Below are positions 43,153 through 53,250 of a stretch of DNA of 64,000 bases, piece by piece. The notes beneath the pieces were generated by a model that was not told the DNA's origin, searched no databases, and was given only the letters and a program-made list of their open reading frames with translations. This DNA is from Brevibacillus fluminis (GTDB lineage: Bacteria > Bacillota > Bacilli > Brevibacillales > Brevibacillaceae). Position 1 is the first letter of the stretch; every line of letters starts with the position of its first letter. The position numbers were made by a program, and so were the translations under genes. Location: NCBI RefSeq assembly GCF_003710825.1, contig NZ_RHHQ01000008.1, positions 124,001 to 188,000 on the forward strand. Direction: 5' to 3'.

Positions 43153-44265
43153 TTATCGCTGGTCAATTGGAACGTAGTGTTGATTGACTGGGCCGATATA
43201 ATCCGCACGCGGACGAATCAGGCGATTGTTTTCAAATTGTTCCATGATGTGCGCAGTCCATCCGGACATACGGCTGATTGCGAAAATTGGCGTGTAGAGA
43301 TCTGTTTCCAGTCCTAGTGCGATGTACACGGAAGCGGAATAGAAGTCTACGTTTGGTTTCAAGCCTTTTTCACCTGTCACCAATTCTTCGATTTTGACAG
43401 ACATCTCGTACAGCTCGCTGCGTCCGATTTGTGTTGTCAGTTCTTTGGACATTTGACGCAGCCATTTAGCGCGCGGGTCTCCGTCTTTGTAGACACGGTG
43501 ACCAAAGCCCATGATTTTTACTTTGTTTTCAAGTGCATTGTGGATGAATGGCTCTACGTTTTCCACGCTGCCGATTTCGCCCAGCATCGCTGCCACTTGC
43601 TCGTTGGCTCCGCCATGCAGAGGTCCTTTCAGCGTGCCAATTGCAGAAACCACACCGGAATAAATGTCAGTCAGCGTCGCAACGGTGACGCGAGCTGCGA
43701 ATGTGGAAGCGTTAAATTCATGATCAGCGTGAAGAATCAGAGCTGTGTCGAAGGCTTTGACCGCTGTATCGGTTGGTTCTGTTCCATTGAGCATGTACAG
43801 GAAGTTTTTCGCAACGCAGTATTCTGGGTTCGGTTGGACAGGCTCCAAGCCTTTGCGAATGCGCGCATAAGCAGCGATAATCGTTGGTGTTTGCACCATC
43901 AGGCGGATCGATTTGCGATAGTTCGCTTCTTTGGACATATCCTGCGCTTCCACGTCATACAAAGCAAGTGTGGACACCGCTGTGCGCAGAACGGACATCG
44001 GATGCACACCCGCCGGATATGAACGGATTGCGTCAATTACTTCTTTTGGTACGACGGCATTAATGCCAAGATCTTTTTTCAGCTCATCGAGCTGTTCACG
44101 TTTAGGCAGAACACCGTGCCACAGAAGATAAATTACTTCTTCAAAGGTAGCGTTTTCAGCCAATTCATCGACATTAATGCCGCCGTAACAGAGTACACCG
44201 TCAACGATGGAACAGATCGCAGATTGCGCTGCAACCACACCTTCAAGCCCACGAGTCGTTGTCAT
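43153..44265 (-). CDS. citZ: Citrate synthase (CitZ type)
   Basis: Condenses acetyl-CoA and oxaloacetate. 370 residues from ATG 44265 (AAAGGAG upstream); the longer frame into the leader is rejected. Motifs: GLEGVVAAQSAICSIVDGVLCYGG in overlapping pieces, catalytic His residues in LHADHEFNAS and LKGPLHGGANEQV, GFGHRVYKDGDPR, and the C-terminal NNRLIRPRADYIGP with the catalytic region FAISRMSGWTAH. First gene of citZ-icd-mdh with a long leader. Confidence 0.95.
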   Translation of the reverse strand: MTTTRGLEGVVAAQSAICSIVDGVLCYGGINVDELAENATFEEVIYLLWHGVLPKREQLDELKKDLGINAVVPKEVIDAIRSYPAGVHPMSVLRTAVSTLALYDVEAQDMSKEANYRKSIRLMVQTPTIIAAYARIRKGLEPVQPNPEYCVAKNFLYMLNGTEPTDTAVKAFDTALILHADHEFNASTFAARVTVATLTDIYSGVVSAIGTLKGPLHGGANEQVAAMLGEIGSVENVEPFIHNALENKVKIMGFGHRVYKDGDPRAKWLRQMSKELTTQIGRSELYEMSVKIEELVTGEKGLKPNVDFYSASVYIALGLETDLYTPIFAISRMSGWTAHIMEQFENNRLIRPRADYIGPVNQHYVPIDQR

Positions 44266-44423
44266 AGTTCTCTCTCCTTTACCTGTCATGATCTGTAAGG
44301 CCCTCTCTTTTCCGCCGATTTTCTGTATCGATCGTAGGTCGTCTGTCTTTTGCATCGACGAAAAGAGAGACGGATGAAACGACAGAGCCCGGCAACGAAA
44401 AGAAAGAAAAACTTTCGTTCTCG
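44266..44423 (-). promoter_or_regulatory. Long citZ mRNA leader with competing pairings
   Basis: About 157 nt lie between the predicted start and the ATG. In the RNA, CTCTCTTTTC (complement of 44369-44360) can pair perfectly with GAAAAGAGAG (complement of 44312-44303). The same CTCTCT could instead pair with the GAGAGAG of the ribosome site, so the two structures exclude each other. In B. subtilis the citZ leader is known to be bound by aconitase; whether this leader is similar is inference. The rest of 44424-44570 holds the promoter below and the ytvI start. Confidence 0.4.
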
Positions 44424-44429
44424 GACATC

Positions 44430-44458
44430 ATTATAGTAAATATTGTCCGATTTGTGAA
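44430..44458 (-). promoter_or_regulatory. Sigma-A promoter of citZ
   Basis: Minus strand -35 TTCACA (44458-44453), 17-bp spacer, -10 TATAAT (44435-44430). Confidence 0.75.
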
Positions 44459-44570
44459 TACTAAAGTTTCATAGAGCGAAAAAGGGTTTTATTTTTCTCA
44501 CAGCGTGTATTGGAAAGAATAGCATATTTTCGTTACAATAAAGTTACATTTCATGAAAGGGGAAGAGCGG

Positions 44571-45695
44571 TTGAACATACATAACTGGCAGGTTCGCCTG
44601 TTTCAAATCATCCGTTTTTTGTGGGTTGTGTTGTTGGTGTATGTTGGAGTTAAGGTCGTTCTCTTCGCAACACCTTTACTATACCCATTTCTAATCTCCA
44701 TACTCATCGCCCTGGCTATCAACCCGCTGGTCAACCTCCTCTCAAATCGGGCCAAGTTTCCCCGTTGGCTCGGCGTGATTATCGCATTGATCTTACTGTT
44801 AGCCATCGTCGTAGGGGCCGTCACGCTTGTTGTGACGTTTACGGTGATCGAGATAGGGAATTTGACCGCCAAGCTTCCGCACACGCTTAATGAGCTATCT
44901 GGTTACGTCCAGAGCTTCATTACGCAGGAGACGTTAAACGGCATCTACAACCGTATCCAATTCATGTACGCACAGCTTGATCCGAGCTACCAGGAAACGG
45001 TCAAGGACACCATTGGCAAAACCGTATCCTCCATCTCCCAAGGTAGCAAGCAGTTCGCCCTCAATTTCCTCGACGCGGTGAAAACGTTGCTGCTGTCGCT
45101 GCCGAATTTGGCCACCGTGTTCGTCATCTCGCTAATGGGCGCCTTTTTCATCAGCAAAGACTTTTACTTGTGGCGAAATCGCTTCCGCCGGATACTACCG
45201 CAACGAGTAAACAGCCGCATGGACACCGTGATCCTCGACCTGCGGAATGCACTGGTCGGGTTCATCAAGGCGCAGATCACACTCGTAGCCATCACGGCGG
45301 TGATCGTGATCATCGGGCTGTTGATCATGGGAGTGCCGTACGCCGTCACCATCGGACTTTTGACCGGTGTGGTCGATCTGCTCCCATACCTCGGAACAGG
45401 AACGATTTTCGTACCATGGATCGTCTACATGTTCTTCAAAGGCAACTACAGCCTTGTTATCGGCCTCTCCATTCTGTATGCGGTAGTGCTGATCGTCCGC
45501 CAAATTATCGAGCCGAAAGTGGTCGCCGAAAATGTCGGGCTCGATCCGCTTCTGACCTTGGTCGCACTGTTTATTGGCTATAGCCTGTTTGGCTTTCTCG
45601 GGCTGATCGTCGGCCCTGTGAGCCTCGTTCTGATCAACGCCTTGTTCAAAGCGTGCGTGCACAAAGATGTTTGGCTTTATATCAAAGGGACCTAA
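44571..45695 (+). CDS. ytvI: YtvI-like AI-2E/PerM-family membrane protein
   Basis: Polytopic membrane protein of the AI-2E transporter (PerM) family, 374 residues. Start TTG 44571 is 8 bp after AAAGGGG; the ATG at 44553 has no ribosome site. Seven or eight hydrophobic segments, a central extracytoplasmic region (about 80-150) and the family motifs GVVDLLPYLGTGTIFVPW, QIIEPKVVAENVGLDPLLTLVALFIGYSLFG in pieces and GLIVGPVSLVLINAL. The B. subtilis homologue at the same place is described as a sporulation membrane protein. Divergent from citZ. Confidence 0.88.
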   Translation: MNIHNWQVRLFQIIRFLWVVLLVYVGVKVVLFATPLLYPFLISILIALAINPLVNLLSNRAKFPRWLGVIIALILLLAIVVGAVTLVVTFTVIEIGNLTAKLPHTLNELSGYVQSFITQETLNGIYNRIQFMYAQLDPSYQETVKDTIGKTVSSISQGSKQFALNFLDAVKTLLLSLPNLATVFVISLMGAFFISKDFYLWRNRFRRILPQRVNSRMDTVILDLRNALVGFIKAQITLVAITAVIVIIGLLIMGVPYAVTIGLLTGVVDLLPYLGTGTIFVPWIVYMFFKGNYSLVIGLSILYAVVLIVRQIIEPKVVAENVGLDPLLTLVALFIGYSLFGFLGLIVGPVSLVLINALFKACVHKDVWLYIKGT

Positions 45696-45700
45696 AAAAA

Positions 45701-45740
45701 CAAAGCCCAACGCTGCATCGAGTCTGCGTTGGGCTTCTTG
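45701..45740. terminator. Bidirectional terminator after ytvI
   Basis: AAGCCCAACGC / GCGTTGGGCTT perfect stem, flanked by A7 upstream and TTCTTG downstream; convergent genes share it. Confidence 0.8.
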
Positions 45741-45767
45741 CTGTTTGTACTGATGTAGTTTTTTCCT

Positions 45768-46349
45768 TTACTTCGTGATAACCATTTGCTCAACAGGCAG
45801 AACCGAGTCGATCACACTGTCCACCATCGCTTGATCAGCAAGGGTGCGGATAATCCAGGCCGACAAGTCCTGTCCTGCCAAACAGCCAGCAGCGGTTGCG
45901 ACATTCCCGTTCTCCACAAACCCTCTGTCCACGACTTTCGCGCCCATGGAGGCAAGCAGCTTTCGCCTTGTAGGATAAGTAGTCGCTTCCATCCCCGTTA
46001 GCAATCCTAGCTTCGCCAAAAACAAAGCCCCCGAACACATCGAGCCGATTAGCTGCCGCTCGGGAGAAAGCGAGAAGCGATTCATGTATCTCCCGTCCTC
46101 AATGAGCGCAGGCACGCGGGGGCCGCTGGTGAAAAGTACCGCATCGGCATCAACTGCTTCCTCCACAAATCCTGTAGTTGGAATGCGCAGACCCGCTTGC
46201 GAAACATGGGTAGCTTCCGTCCCAACGATTTTCACCTGCCAATCGTCTCTGCCGCCGACCAATCGGACCCGGTTTAACAAGTCCCAGGGCAAAAACAAGT
46301 CGAGGTCCGTAAAATCATCAAACACAACGAGCGCGATCGTCGTTCCCAT
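45768..46349 (-). CDS. DJ-1/PfpI-family protein
   Basis: 193 residues, class I glutamine-amidotransferase-like fold. Starts MGTTIALVVFDDFTDLD with the early acidic residues of the family. The nucleophile elbow is GSMCSGALFLAKLGLLTG (Cys present), followed by ATTYPTRRKLLASMGAK and AAGCLAGQDLSAWII. This looks like the DJ-1 group related to AraC-type amidase-1 regulators but with no DNA-binding domain. Function unknown; isonitrile hydratase, chaperone or protease-like roles are possible. The ribosome site is weak (GGGGG about 11 bp upstream). It is absent from the B. subtilis order here. Confidence 0.78.
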   Translation of the reverse strand: MGTTIALVVFDDFTDLDLFLPWDLLNRVRLVGGRDDWQVKIVGTEATHVSQAGLRIPTTGFVEEAVDADAVLFTSGPRVPALIEDGRYMNRFSLSPERQLIGSMCSGALFLAKLGLLTGMEATTYPTRRKLLASMGAKVVDRGFVENGNVATAAGCLAGQDLSAWIIRTLADQAMVDSVIDSVLPVEQMVITK

Positions 46350-46438
46350 TTCCAATAACCCCCATCCACGAATTGGAGTTATTGTAACAGGCTCACAACC
46401 GATGGTCACCATTCCAATGTGCATGGAACTGCAGTGAA

Positions 46439-46840
46439 CTATCTGCGAAACAGAAACCTTATTCTGCCCGATGTCATCTGCTTCAACAGCCAACCTTTGA
46501 TCAGCGTGCGCAAAATGGCGCGCGTCAGTGGAATCAGCAGCATAAGTCCGACTATATCAGCCAAAAAACCAGGCATGATCAAAAAAAGCCCGCCTAGTAA
46601 AATAAAGACGCCATCGATCACAGCATCTGTCGGCATTTGGCCACGGGAAAGCTGGACTTGGATCAATCGTAAAATCTCCAGCCCTTGCTTTTTGGCAAAA
46701 TAGGCACCTGCCACGCCTGTCAGCAGGATGAGGAGGAAGGTCGGCCCTGCACCGATGGCCTTCCCCACTAAAAACAATCCCCACAGCTCAACTGCGGAGG
46801 CAAGGATGAACACAACGGCAAGCAGGCGAATCATAGCCAC
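46439..46840 (-). CDS. ytzA: FxsA-family membrane protein YtzA
   Basis: Small polytopic membrane protein, 133 residues with three or four hydrophobic segments (LLAVVFILASAVELWGLFLVG; PTFLLILLTGVAGAYFAKKQG; DGVFILLGGLFLIMPGFLADIVGLMLLIPL in pieces). PGFLADIVGLMLLIP is the FxsA signature. FxsA was named for its effect on phage exclusion in E. coli when overexpressed; the normal role is unknown. GTG 46840 follows AGGAG by 5 bp; ATG 46834 is possible. The place between ytvI and pyk matches B. subtilis ytzA. Confidence 0.85.
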   Translation of the reverse strand: MAMIRLLAVVFILASAVELWGLFLVGKAIGAGPTFLLILLTGVAGAYFAKKQGLEILRLIQVQLSRGQMPTDAVIDGVFILLGGLFLIMPGFLADIVGLMLLIPLTRAILRTLIKGWLLKQMTSGRIRFLFRR

Positions 46841-46858
46841 TCACACTCCTTTGCGTGA

Positions 46859-46888
46859 CAAAACCGGGGATGCTTCTATGAGCACCCC
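46859..46888 (-). terminator. Probable terminator of the pfkA-pyk-thioesterase unit
   Basis: Minus strand GGGGTGCT, loop, AGCATCCCC (one bulge), then GGTTTTG. It lies just past the thioesterase gene; the T run is short. Confidence 0.55.
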
Positions 46889-46911
46889 ATTTTGTCTGCA
46901 CCATCCGCTCC

Positions 46912-47325
46912 TTAAGCCTGCCCCATCAACCACTCATACAGATCGGGAAGCAATTTGGGCAAGCGGACGGGTTTGAATTGGAGATTGGTAAAAACGTGCT
47001 TGGTCGTACCGGTGACAAGCAACTGCTCATCCCGGTATACTTCATAGCCAAAGTCAAGGCGGACCGGTGTGATCTGTTCGATCCATGTCCTTACTTCAAC
47101 GATGTCGTCATAACGAGCGGGGGACTTGTACGATACCTGCACATCTGTCAATGGCAAGAGCAGCCCCTGCGTTTCCAGCTCGCGATAGCTGATGGAGGCA
47201 TCGCGCAAAAACTCCGTCCTGCCGATCTCCAACCAGTTCACGTAATTGGTATGGTAAACAACGCCCATCTGGTCCGTTTCGCCGTAACGAACGCGAAACC
47301 GAATGGTCTTCTGCTGTTTGGCCAC
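46912..47325 (-). CDS. 4HBT (YbgC-like) acyl-CoA thioesterase
   Basis: 137 residues, hot-dog fold. RVRYGETDQMGVVYHTNYVNWLEIGRTEFL contains, in adjacent pieces, the conserved Asp and the MGVVYHxNY motif of the 4-hydroxybenzoyl-CoA thioesterase/YbgC group. It hydrolyses acyl-CoA thioesters; chain length unknown. GTG start 9 bp after AAGGAG, 13 bp downstream of pyk, so co-transcribed with pfkA-pyk. Confidence 0.88.
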   Translation of the reverse strand: MAKQQKTIRFRVRYGETDQMGVVYHTNYVNWLEIGRTEFLRDASISYRELETQGLLLPLTDVQVSYKSPARYDDIVEVRTWIEQITPVRLDFGYEVYRDEQLLVTGTTKHVFTNLQFKPVRLPKLLPDLYEWLMGQA

Positions 47326-47338
47326 ATTCTTTCACTCC

Positions 47339-49093
47339 TTACAGTACGCGCGCCAACCCAGTATAAATGTGGCCGCGCTCCGTATCGACCGTAACGGTCT
47401 GTCCTTCCTTGAGCAGCTCTGTCGCACGGCTTGCACCAACGATAACTGGAACATTCAAATTCAAGCCGACGATTGCGGCATGGGACGTCAAGCCGCCCTC
47501 TTCCGTGATCACTGCGCCCGCGCGTTCGAAAGCGGGAATCATTTCGGAATCGGTGCCGATCGTTACCAGGATCGCGCCGTCTTCCATTTTGTCCAACGCT
47601 TCTTTAGCATTATTGGCAATAACGACCTTGCCTGTCACCACTTTGCGGCCGATGCCTTGTCCACGCGTGATGATGTCGCCGATCACGTGGATTTTCATGA
47701 TATTGGTCGTGCCTGTCTCACGAACAGGGACACCCGCGGTGATAATCACCAAATCGCCATGGCGGACCATGCCAGATCTGAGCGATTCTTGAACTGACAG
47801 CTCAAGCATTTCGTCTGTCGTATGTGCCATCGGTGCCAGCAGCGGGTATACGTTGTTGACCAGTGCCAGTCGGCGAAGGACATCCGCATGCGGCGTCACC
47901 GCGATGATCGGCGCTTTCGGGCGATATTTGGAAACCATGCGCGCAGTATGACCGCTTTCGGTCGGCGTGATGATAGCAGCCGAGTCCAGATCGAGCGCCG
48001 CGTTGGCAACCGCTTGGCTGATCGCCTCAGTGATCGTCACTTGCTTGCGCATCGCTTGCAGTTGGAAAATTTCGCGATAATTCAGCTCTTGCTCGGTTCT
48101 CACCGCAATCCGCTCCATCGTAGCCACGGATTCAATTGGATATTTACCCGCAGCGGTTTCACCGGACAGCATGATTGCATCGGTACCATCAAAGATGGCG
48201 TTCGCCACGTCGCTCGCTTCCGCACGGGTCGGACGAGGATTGCGCTGCATCGAATCGAGCATTTGCGTAGCTGTAATGACTGGCTTGCCCAGTTCATTGC
48301 ATTTGAAGATCAGTCGTTTTTGCACGAGCGGAACTTCTTCAGCTGGAATTTCCACGCCAAGGTCGCCGCGAGCTACCATCAAGCCGTCGGCAACTGCCAG
48401 AATCTCGTCCACATTGTCAACGCCCTCTTGGTTTTCGATTTTGGCGATCACATCGATTTTGGTGTGGTGACGCTCCAAAATTTCGCGAATCTCCAAAATG
48501 TCCGCTGCTTTGCGCACGAAGGAAGCGGCAATAAAATCGACACCTTGCTCGATGCCGAATACGATATCCTCGGCATCCTTGCTGGTGATGCCCGGCAGGT
48601 TTACTTGCACCCCTGGCACATTCACGCCTTTTTTGCTTTTCAGTGTTCCGCCGTTTTTGATGCGGCAGATGATATCGGTTCCTTCGATTCCTTCTACGAC
48701 CAGCCCGATAAGGCCGTCGTCAATCAGAATGGTGCTGCCAACGGTGACGTCTTGGGGTAGCTCTTTGTATGTAATGGAAACGCGCTCCGCTGTTCCCGCA
48801 ACCTCTTCGGTCGTCAAAACCAGAATTTCTTCTTCGACCAGTTCCACGGAATCAACCGCAAGCGAGCCTGTCCGAATTTCGGGACCTTTTGTATCCAACA
48901 AAATGGCGATCTGCTTGCCGGTTTGCTCGCTTGCCTCGCGAATGTTTTTAATCCGGGCAGCATGCTCCTCGTGGGATCCGTGGGAAAAATTCAAACGGGC
49001 AACGTTCATCCCCGCGTGGATCATTTTGACCAATGTGGAAACAGATTCACTGGCTGGCCCAATCGTACAGACAATCTTCGCTTTTCTTAGCAA
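47339..49093 (-). CDS. pyk: Pyruvate kinase
   Basis: Converts phosphoenolpyruvate and ADP to pyruvate and ATP. 584 residues from TTG 49093, 7 bp after AAGGAGGG; the resulting start, (M)[16 protein letters not shown], aligns with B. subtilis Pyk (585). Barrel motifs [51 protein letters not shown] and [26 protein letters not shown] in pieces. The extra C-terminal PEP-utiliser-like domain of Bacillus-type enzymes is present (EKGG-like [19 protein letters not shown]). Confidence 0.96.
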   Translation of the reverse strand: MLRKAKIVCTIGPASESVSTLVKMIHAGMNVARLNFSHGSHEEHAARIKNIREASEQTGKQIAILLDTKGPEIRTGSLAVDSVELVEEEILVLTTEEVAGTAERVSITYKELPQDVTVGSTILIDDGLIGLVVEGIEGTDIICRIKNGGTLKSKKGVNVPGVQVNLPGITSKDAEDIVFGIEQGVDFIAASFVRKAADILEIREILERHHTKIDVIAKIENQEGVDNVDEILAVADGLMVARGDLGVEIPAEEVPLVQKRLIFKCNELGKPVITATQMLDSMQRNPRPTRAEASDVANAIFDGTDAIMLSGETAAGKYPIESVATMERIAVRTEQELNYREIFQLQAMRKQVTITEAISQAVANAALDLDSAAIITPTESGHTARMVSKYRPKAPIIAVTPHADVLRRLALVNNVYPLLAPMAHTTDEMLELSVQESLRSGMVRHGDLVIITAGVPVRETGTTNIMKIHVIGDIITRGQGIGRKVVTGKVVIANNAKEALDKMEDGAILVTIGTDSEMIPAFERAGAVITEEGGLTSHAAIVGLNLNVPVIVGASRATELLKEGQTVTVDTERGHIYTGLARVL

Positions 49094-49155
49094 TGCAAGT
49101 CCCTCCTTGAAGTGTGAAGCTATGTAGTGCTGGCACGCAAACAACCTGAAACGCC

Positions 49156-49184
49156 GGAACAGGAGAGCATATGCCTCCCGTCCC
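49156..49184 (-). other. Intercistronic hairpin between pfkA and pyk
   Basis: A near-perfect 14-bp stem around GCATATGC: GGGACGGGAGG... pairs with ...CTCCTGTTCC allowing G-U pairs and one bulge. No T run. It may set relative expression or mRNA stability of the two glycolytic genes. Confidence 0.5.
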
Positions 49185-49208
49185 GTGCCATTTCAGTGCC
49201 AAAAATGA

Positions 49209-50276
<1,068 letters not shown>

Positions 50277-50306
50277 TTATACAAATTAACGACAATATGA
50301 CATACT

Positions 50307-50320
50307 TATTCTTCGCATGT
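50307..50320. repeat. Direct repeat copy B upstream of pfkA
   Basis: TATTCTTCGCATGT, 76 bp from copy A. The pfkA promoter itself is not obvious between them. Confidence 0.35.
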
Positions 50321-50384
50321 CGCTAACCTGCAATCCATTGGTACGAATACGATTGTAGCAGATTTAATCAGGAGAAAAAAGCAG

Positions 50385-50414
50385 AAAAAAGCCTCCGTTT
50401 TATGAAAGGGAGGC
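50385..50414 (-). terminator. Terminator of accDA, overlapping the accA stop
   Basis: Minus strand GCCTCC (inside the codons for Ala-Ser near the end), a loop containing the TAA stop, then GGAGGCTTTTTT. Confidence 0.85.
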
Positions 50415-51359
50415 GTATTGACCAATCTGTTTGAATTTCACGTAACGATCCTGTATCAATTCTTCCGGCGTCATCTGAATGAGCTGTTCTAGTCCGGATA
50501 CAAGCGTTGCTTTAAGCAGCTCTGCCTGTTTGACCATGTCGCGGTGTGCACCGCCGAACGGCTCCTCGATCATACCATCGATGATCCCCAGCTCCAGCAG
50601 ATCCGGTGCGGTGATTTTCATCGTTTCGGCTGCCCTCTGTGCCAGGCCCGCGTCTTTCCAGAGCAATGCCGCAGCTCCTTCCGGCGAGATGACCGAGTAG
50701 GTGGAGTTTTCGAGCATATAGATCCGGTTGCCCAGACTGATTGCTAACGCTCCGCCGCTTCCGCCTTCCCCGATGACCACGCACAAGATCGGAACGCCGA
50801 AACCGGCCATTTCACGCAGATTGCGCGCGATCGCTTCGCTCTGGCCGCGCTCTTCCGCCGTCTTGCCTGGAAAAGCGCCTTGCGTGTTGATAAAGCAGAT
50901 GATCGGACGCTTAAATTTGTTGGCTTGCTGCATCAGGCGCAATGCCTTCCGATACCCTTCCGGATGCGGGCTGGCAAAGTTGCGCGCGATGTTTTCTTTC
51001 GTGTCTTTTCCTTTTTGGTGGCCGATGACGGTAATTGGACGCCCATCCAAATATGCGATGCCGCCCACGATCGCCATATCGTCCCCAAACAGCCTGTCCC
51101 CATGGAATTCGATAAAATCCGTAAAAATATGATTGATGTAATCAAGGGTAGTGGGGCGCTGCGGATGACGCGAAAGCTGAACGCGTTGCCATGGTGTCAG
51201 TTGGCCGTAAATTTGCTCAGCCATCTCTTTTGCTTTGATTTCCAAACGCGCAACCTCGTCGGAGAAATCAATGCCCTTCTCCTCGGTGAATCTGCGCAGC
51301 TCTTTGATTTTATCTTGTAGCTCAATTAACGGTTTTTCAAAAGGAAGCTCGCCTGCCAT
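50400..51359 (-). CDS. accA: Acetyl-CoA carboxylase carboxyltransferase subunit alpha
   Basis: With AccD transfers carboxyl from biotin to acetyl-CoA, giving malonyl-CoA for fatty acids. 319 residues. Signatures: [17 protein letters not shown] helix ([16 protein letters not shown]), [40 protein letters not shown] in pieces, [17 protein letters not shown] [51 protein letters not shown], and [12 protein letters not shown]. Starts 2 bp after accD ends. Confidence 0.96.
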   Translation of the reverse strand: MAGELPFEKPLIELQDKIKELRRFTEEKGIDFSDEVARLEIKAKEMAEQIYGQLTPWQRVQLSRHPQRPTTLDYINHIFTDFIEFHGDRLFGDDMAIVGGIAYLDGRPITVIGHQKGKDTKENIARNFASPHPEGYRKALRLMQQANKFKRPIICFINTQGAFPGKTAEERGQSEAIARNLREMAGFGVPILCVVIGEGGSGGALAISLGNRIYMLENSTYSVISPEGAAALLWKDAGLAQRAAETMKITAPDLLELGIIDGMIEEPFGGAHRDMVKQAELLKATLVSGLEQLIQMTPEELIQDRYVKFKQIGQYASLS

Positions 51360-51361
51360 CC

Positions 51362-52243
51362 CTACACTCCTTCCCGCACGGTGTGCATTTCCACGATTTT
51401 GCCCAATGTTTCGCGCATGTTTTTGCGGTGCACGACCATATCGAGCTGACCGTGTTTCAGCAGGAATTCAGCAGTCTGAAAATCTTTCGGCAACTCCTGG
51501 CGAATCGTCTGTTCAATGATCCTGCGTCCGGCAAAGCCGATCGTAGCACCCGGTTCGGCGATATTGATGTCGCCCAGCGATGCGAAGCTCGCGGACACGC
51601 CTCCCGTCGTCGGATGCGTCATGACGGAGATAAACAGCAGCCCTTCGCGATCCATCTGTGCGAGCGCAGCGCTCGTCTTGGCCATCTGCATCAAGCTAAG
51701 TGCGCCTTCCTGCATGCGTGCACCGCCCGAGGCAGCAAACAAAATCACCGGCAGCTTGCGTTCGAGCGCACGCTCAATCGCACGGGTGATTTTTTCGCCA
51801 ACAACGGAACCCATGCTGCCCATGCGGAAACGCGAGTCCATGACGCCGATGACGATGCGATTGCCCATCAAAAGGCCTTCTCCCGTCACAATCGCCTCAT
51901 TCAAATTGCTCAGTTCCTTGTCCTTTTCCAGCTTGTCCAAGTAACCAGGGAACCCAAGCGGATTCGCGCTCAGCATATCAACATCGAATTCTTCGGTGAG
52001 CACGCCGTCATCGAGCAAAGACGCGATCCGTTCAGGCGCGGAAAGCGAATAATGATGCTGGCAGCCTTTGCACACGCGAAGATTTTTTTCCAAGTCCTTG
52101 GAATAATGAATAGTGCCGCAATGAGGGCACTTGCTCATCAAGCCCTCCGGCACTTCTTTTTGCTCTATAGCAGGTGCGCGTTCGATTGGCTTTGTTGGGA
52201 CTGTCGCGAACTTGCGCTTTTTCCCGAAAAGATCTTTTAGCAC
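51362..52243 (-). CDS. accD: Acetyl-CoA carboxylase carboxyltransferase subunit beta
   Basis: Partner of AccA, 293 residues. N-terminal zinc finger (CPHCGTIHY...[11 protein letters not shown]) and crotonase-like core with [31 protein letters not shown] in pieces, [23 protein letters not shown] and [16 protein letters not shown]. It lies 16 bp after a small conserved gene and is co-transcribed with accA. Confidence 0.96.
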   Translation of the reverse strand: MLKDLFGKKRKFATVPTKPIERAPAIEQKEVPEGLMSKCPHCGTIHYSKDLEKNLRVCKGCQHHYSLSAPERIASLLDDGVLTEEFDVDMLSANPLGFPGYLDKLEKDKELSNLNEAIVTGEGLLMGNRIVIGVMDSRFRMGSMGSVVGEKITRAIERALERKLPVILFAASGGARMQEGALSLMQMAKTSAALAQMDREGLLFISVMTHPTTGGVSASFASLGDINIAEPGATIGFAGRRIIEQTIRQELPKDFQTAEFLLKHGQLDMVVHRKNMRETLGKIVEMHTVREGV

Positions 52244-52259
52244 CGTAACACCTCATCTT

Positions 52260-52445
52260 TCATTCAGTGAAGGATCGAGCCAACACCTCTTGGACTTCAT
52301 GAAGCTCGCTCTGGGGGACAAGGATTTCAAATTGCTTCGATACTCCTGCTTCCCGAACCTTTACCAGGAATCCTTCGTCTGTCAGCCGATGCTGAATGCG
52401 TTCTGCGATTCTGGCGCTGGGAGCGATATAGATGACCGTCCACAT
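52260..52445 (-). CDS. Small conserved protein upstream of accD (61 aa)
   Basis: Starts at ATG 52445 with GGAGGAGGG 7 bp upstream and reads MWTVIYIAPSARIAERIQHR... to SELHEVQEVLARSFTE. The layout, a beta-alpha-beta-beta-alpha pattern around FLVKVREAG and FEILVP, suggests a small ferredoxin-like fold. Similar tiny proteins precede accD in other Bacillales and are sometimes misnamed. No catalytic motif is visible; function unknown. Probably the first gene of the accDA transcript. Confidence 0.75.
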   Translation of the reverse strand: MWTVIYIAPSARIAERIQHRLTDEGFLVKVREAGVSKQFEILVPQSELHEVQEVLARSFTE

Positions 52446-52531
52446 GATGGTTCCCTCCTCCAAACTCCGCTACAATATGTAACCTGACATATCATATCAC
52501 AGCGCGGTTTATCGCCGCAAACTCCTGTTTC

Positions 52532-53203
52532 TCACAGTTTGCTGTTCTCCAGATGGCTCAGCATTTTTTCGACTGCCGACTGTTCGTCTCCCGATCGGAT
52601 TGCTTCCATGATGCCGCGATGCTCATCGACCGCCGTGCGGGCACGTCCTTCGCGGGAAAGCGATTCGTTGCGCACGCTTTCGCTGTATTCGACCAGCGGT
52701 GCCCAAATACGGTGCAGGACGGAATTGCGGCTGGACCGACAGATGACACGGTGAAACTGGTAGTCTTCCTCTGTCGGCACTTTACCTTCTGCAATCCGTT
52801 CCTCCGCTTGCGCTAAAATACGCTCCATTTCCTCGAAATGTTTGCTGGTGGCCCGCTTGCAAGCCAGGCGCACCGCATCGATTTCGAGAATTTTGCGCAT
52901 CTCGACCAAATCTTTCTTGGTCTTGACATCGCGTAAAACAAACATGCCCAAGATGTCAATCAGCCGGTTGTGGCGATAATGCTTCAAAAATGTACCCTCG
53001 CCCCTGCGCGTCTCGATCAACCCCAAAAGCTCCAATGCTCTGAGTGCCTCGCGCACGGAGGAGCGCCCAGCGTTCAACGTTTCGGACAGATCCCGCTCCG
53101 AGGGCAATTTGTCACCCGGTCTCAGGTTGTTTTGCTGCACGATATCATGGAGCTGCAGCAGAATTTCTTCGTATACTTTGCGTTCTGTCTCGGAATGGAG
53201 CAC
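52532..53203 (-). CDS. GntR-family (FadR subfamily) transcriptional regulator
   Basis: 223 residues. N-terminal winged HTH (NNLRPGDKLPSERDLSETLNAGRSSVREALRALELLGLIETRRGEGTFL in pieces) and a C-terminal all-helical FCD domain (EMRKILEIDAVRLAC, FHRVICRSSRNSVL, EHRGIMEAIRSGDEQSA) whose Asp/His residues bind metal and small acids. FadR-subfamily proteins recognise TNGTNNNACNA; exactly such a site occurs at the promoter of the upstream malic-enzyme gene. Starts 47 bp after the malic enzyme gene; co-transcription gives a feedback loop. Ligand unknown, perhaps an organic acid. Confidence 0.88.
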   Translation of the reverse strand: MLHSETERKVYEEILLQLHDIVQQNNLRPGDKLPSERDLSETLNAGRSSVREALRALELLGLIETRRGEGTFLKHYRHNRLIDILGMFVLRDVKTKKDLVEMRKILEIDAVRLACKRATSKHFEEMERILAQAEERIAEGKVPTEEDYQFHRVICRSSRNSVLHRIWAPLVEYSESVRNESLSREGRARTAVDEHRGIMEAIRSGDEQSAVEKMLSHLENSKL

Positions 53204-53250
53204 GCCTATTCTCCTCTCGTGTGAAAGTCATTTGGTCTAGGGAGTGGAGA

